64,000 bases of DNA from Candidatus Liminaster caballi (lineage in GTDB: Bacteria > Bacteroidota > Bacteroidia > Bacteroidales > UBA3663): the NCBI GenBank assembly GCA_018065085.1, contig JAGHUA010000039.1, positions 35,837 to 99,836 on the forward strand. The letters run 5' to 3'. Every line of letters begins with the position of its first letter. The first letter of the stretch is position 1. The notes beneath the pieces were generated by a model that saw nothing but the letters and a program-made list of their open reading frames with translations, had not been told where the DNA came from and ran no database searches. The position numbers were made by a program, and so were the translations under genes. Below are positions 63,858 through 64,000 of this stretch, in pieces.

Positions 63858-64000
63858 ATGGCAAACGAAATATTACCCATAACCGAAGCTGAGGTTGTTC
63901 TCTACCAACCAGATGACAATATTAAGCTTGATGTCCGCATCTGTAATGATACAGTGTGGCTCACGCGTCAACAGATGGCAACACTTTTTGGGCGCGATGT
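63858..64000 (+). CDS. rhuM: RhuM-family virulence protein, N-terminal part
   Basis: 47 codons, running off the right edge. MANEILPITEAEVVLYQPDD, then IKLDVRICNDTVWLTRQQMATLFGRDV: the VWLTxxQMAxLFG pattern is the RhuM family N-terminus, an HTH-like segment. RhuM proteins are common on pathogenicity and mobile islands; function is not established. Supports an accessory region at the right edge. Confidence 0.75.
   Translation, partial: MANEILPITEAEVVLYQPDDNIKLDVRICNDTVWLTRQQMATLFGRD

Overview
The window looks like a chromosome segment of a Bacteroidales bacterium, most likely Prevotella-like. Genes are preceded by the Bacteroidetes promoter box TAnnTTTG (often TATCTTTGC) with few Shine-Dalgarno sites. 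Lineage markers include a giant SprA translocon of the type IX secretion system, an UpxY-type antiterminator, a DUF5686-like outer-membrane protein and a PheS with a four-cysteine insert. The genus is inferred, not proven.

Layout. 1-5.9 kb: housekeeping and envelope genes (MlaE permease edge, LptB, a sugar-1-phosphate nucleotidyltransferase, pyruvate phosphate dikinase, a YczE-type membrane protein). 5.9-9.6 kb: a divergent pair, an MXAN_6230/SCO0854-type protein with a TerD-like end and a WYL regulator, followed by hairpin repeats. 9.7-11.4 kb: prfA and a HAD hydrolase. 11.4-20.4 kb: surface polysaccharide cluster (Wzz, flippase, Wzy, three glycosyltransferases, a WbsX-like protein, an alginate-lyase-family protein). 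20.4-25.7 kb: tilS, pheS, the DUF5686-like protein, rarA. 25.8-37.2 kb: an AT-richer defence island made of a HATPase/STAS-like pair, a roughly 218-nt highly folded intergenic segment, then SNF2 helicase, type III Mod and Res-like helicase-nuclease genes, closed by a nine-unit hairpin array and a MITE-like foldback. 37.2-50.2 kb: sprA, a glycosyltransferase, a DUF4922-SpoIID fusion and a duplicated esterase lipoprotein. 50.3-62 kb: UpxY followed by a sugar-nucleotide cassette (ugd, galE, manA, gmd, fcl, two near-identical UDP-glucuronate 4-epimerase-like genes, a nucleotidyltransferase and a GHMP kinase). 62-64 kb: accessory tail with an amber-interrupted small ORF, a 54-nt tRNA-like hairpin set, a trypsin-like peptidase and the start of a RhuM-family gene.

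How it works together. The 11-20 kb cluster builds, exports and polymerises a surface glycan. The 50-62 kb cassette supplies UDP-GlcA, UDP-GalA, UDP-Gal and GDP-fucose but has no glycosyltransferase of its own. The most unusual part is 25.8-37.2 kb: the only clear promoter is ahead of the HATPase gene, so the folded segment lies where it would be read as a leader to the helicase/methylase/nuclease genes. The hairpin repeat family after Res also occurs, on the other strand and with the same flanking sequence, after the WYL gene.
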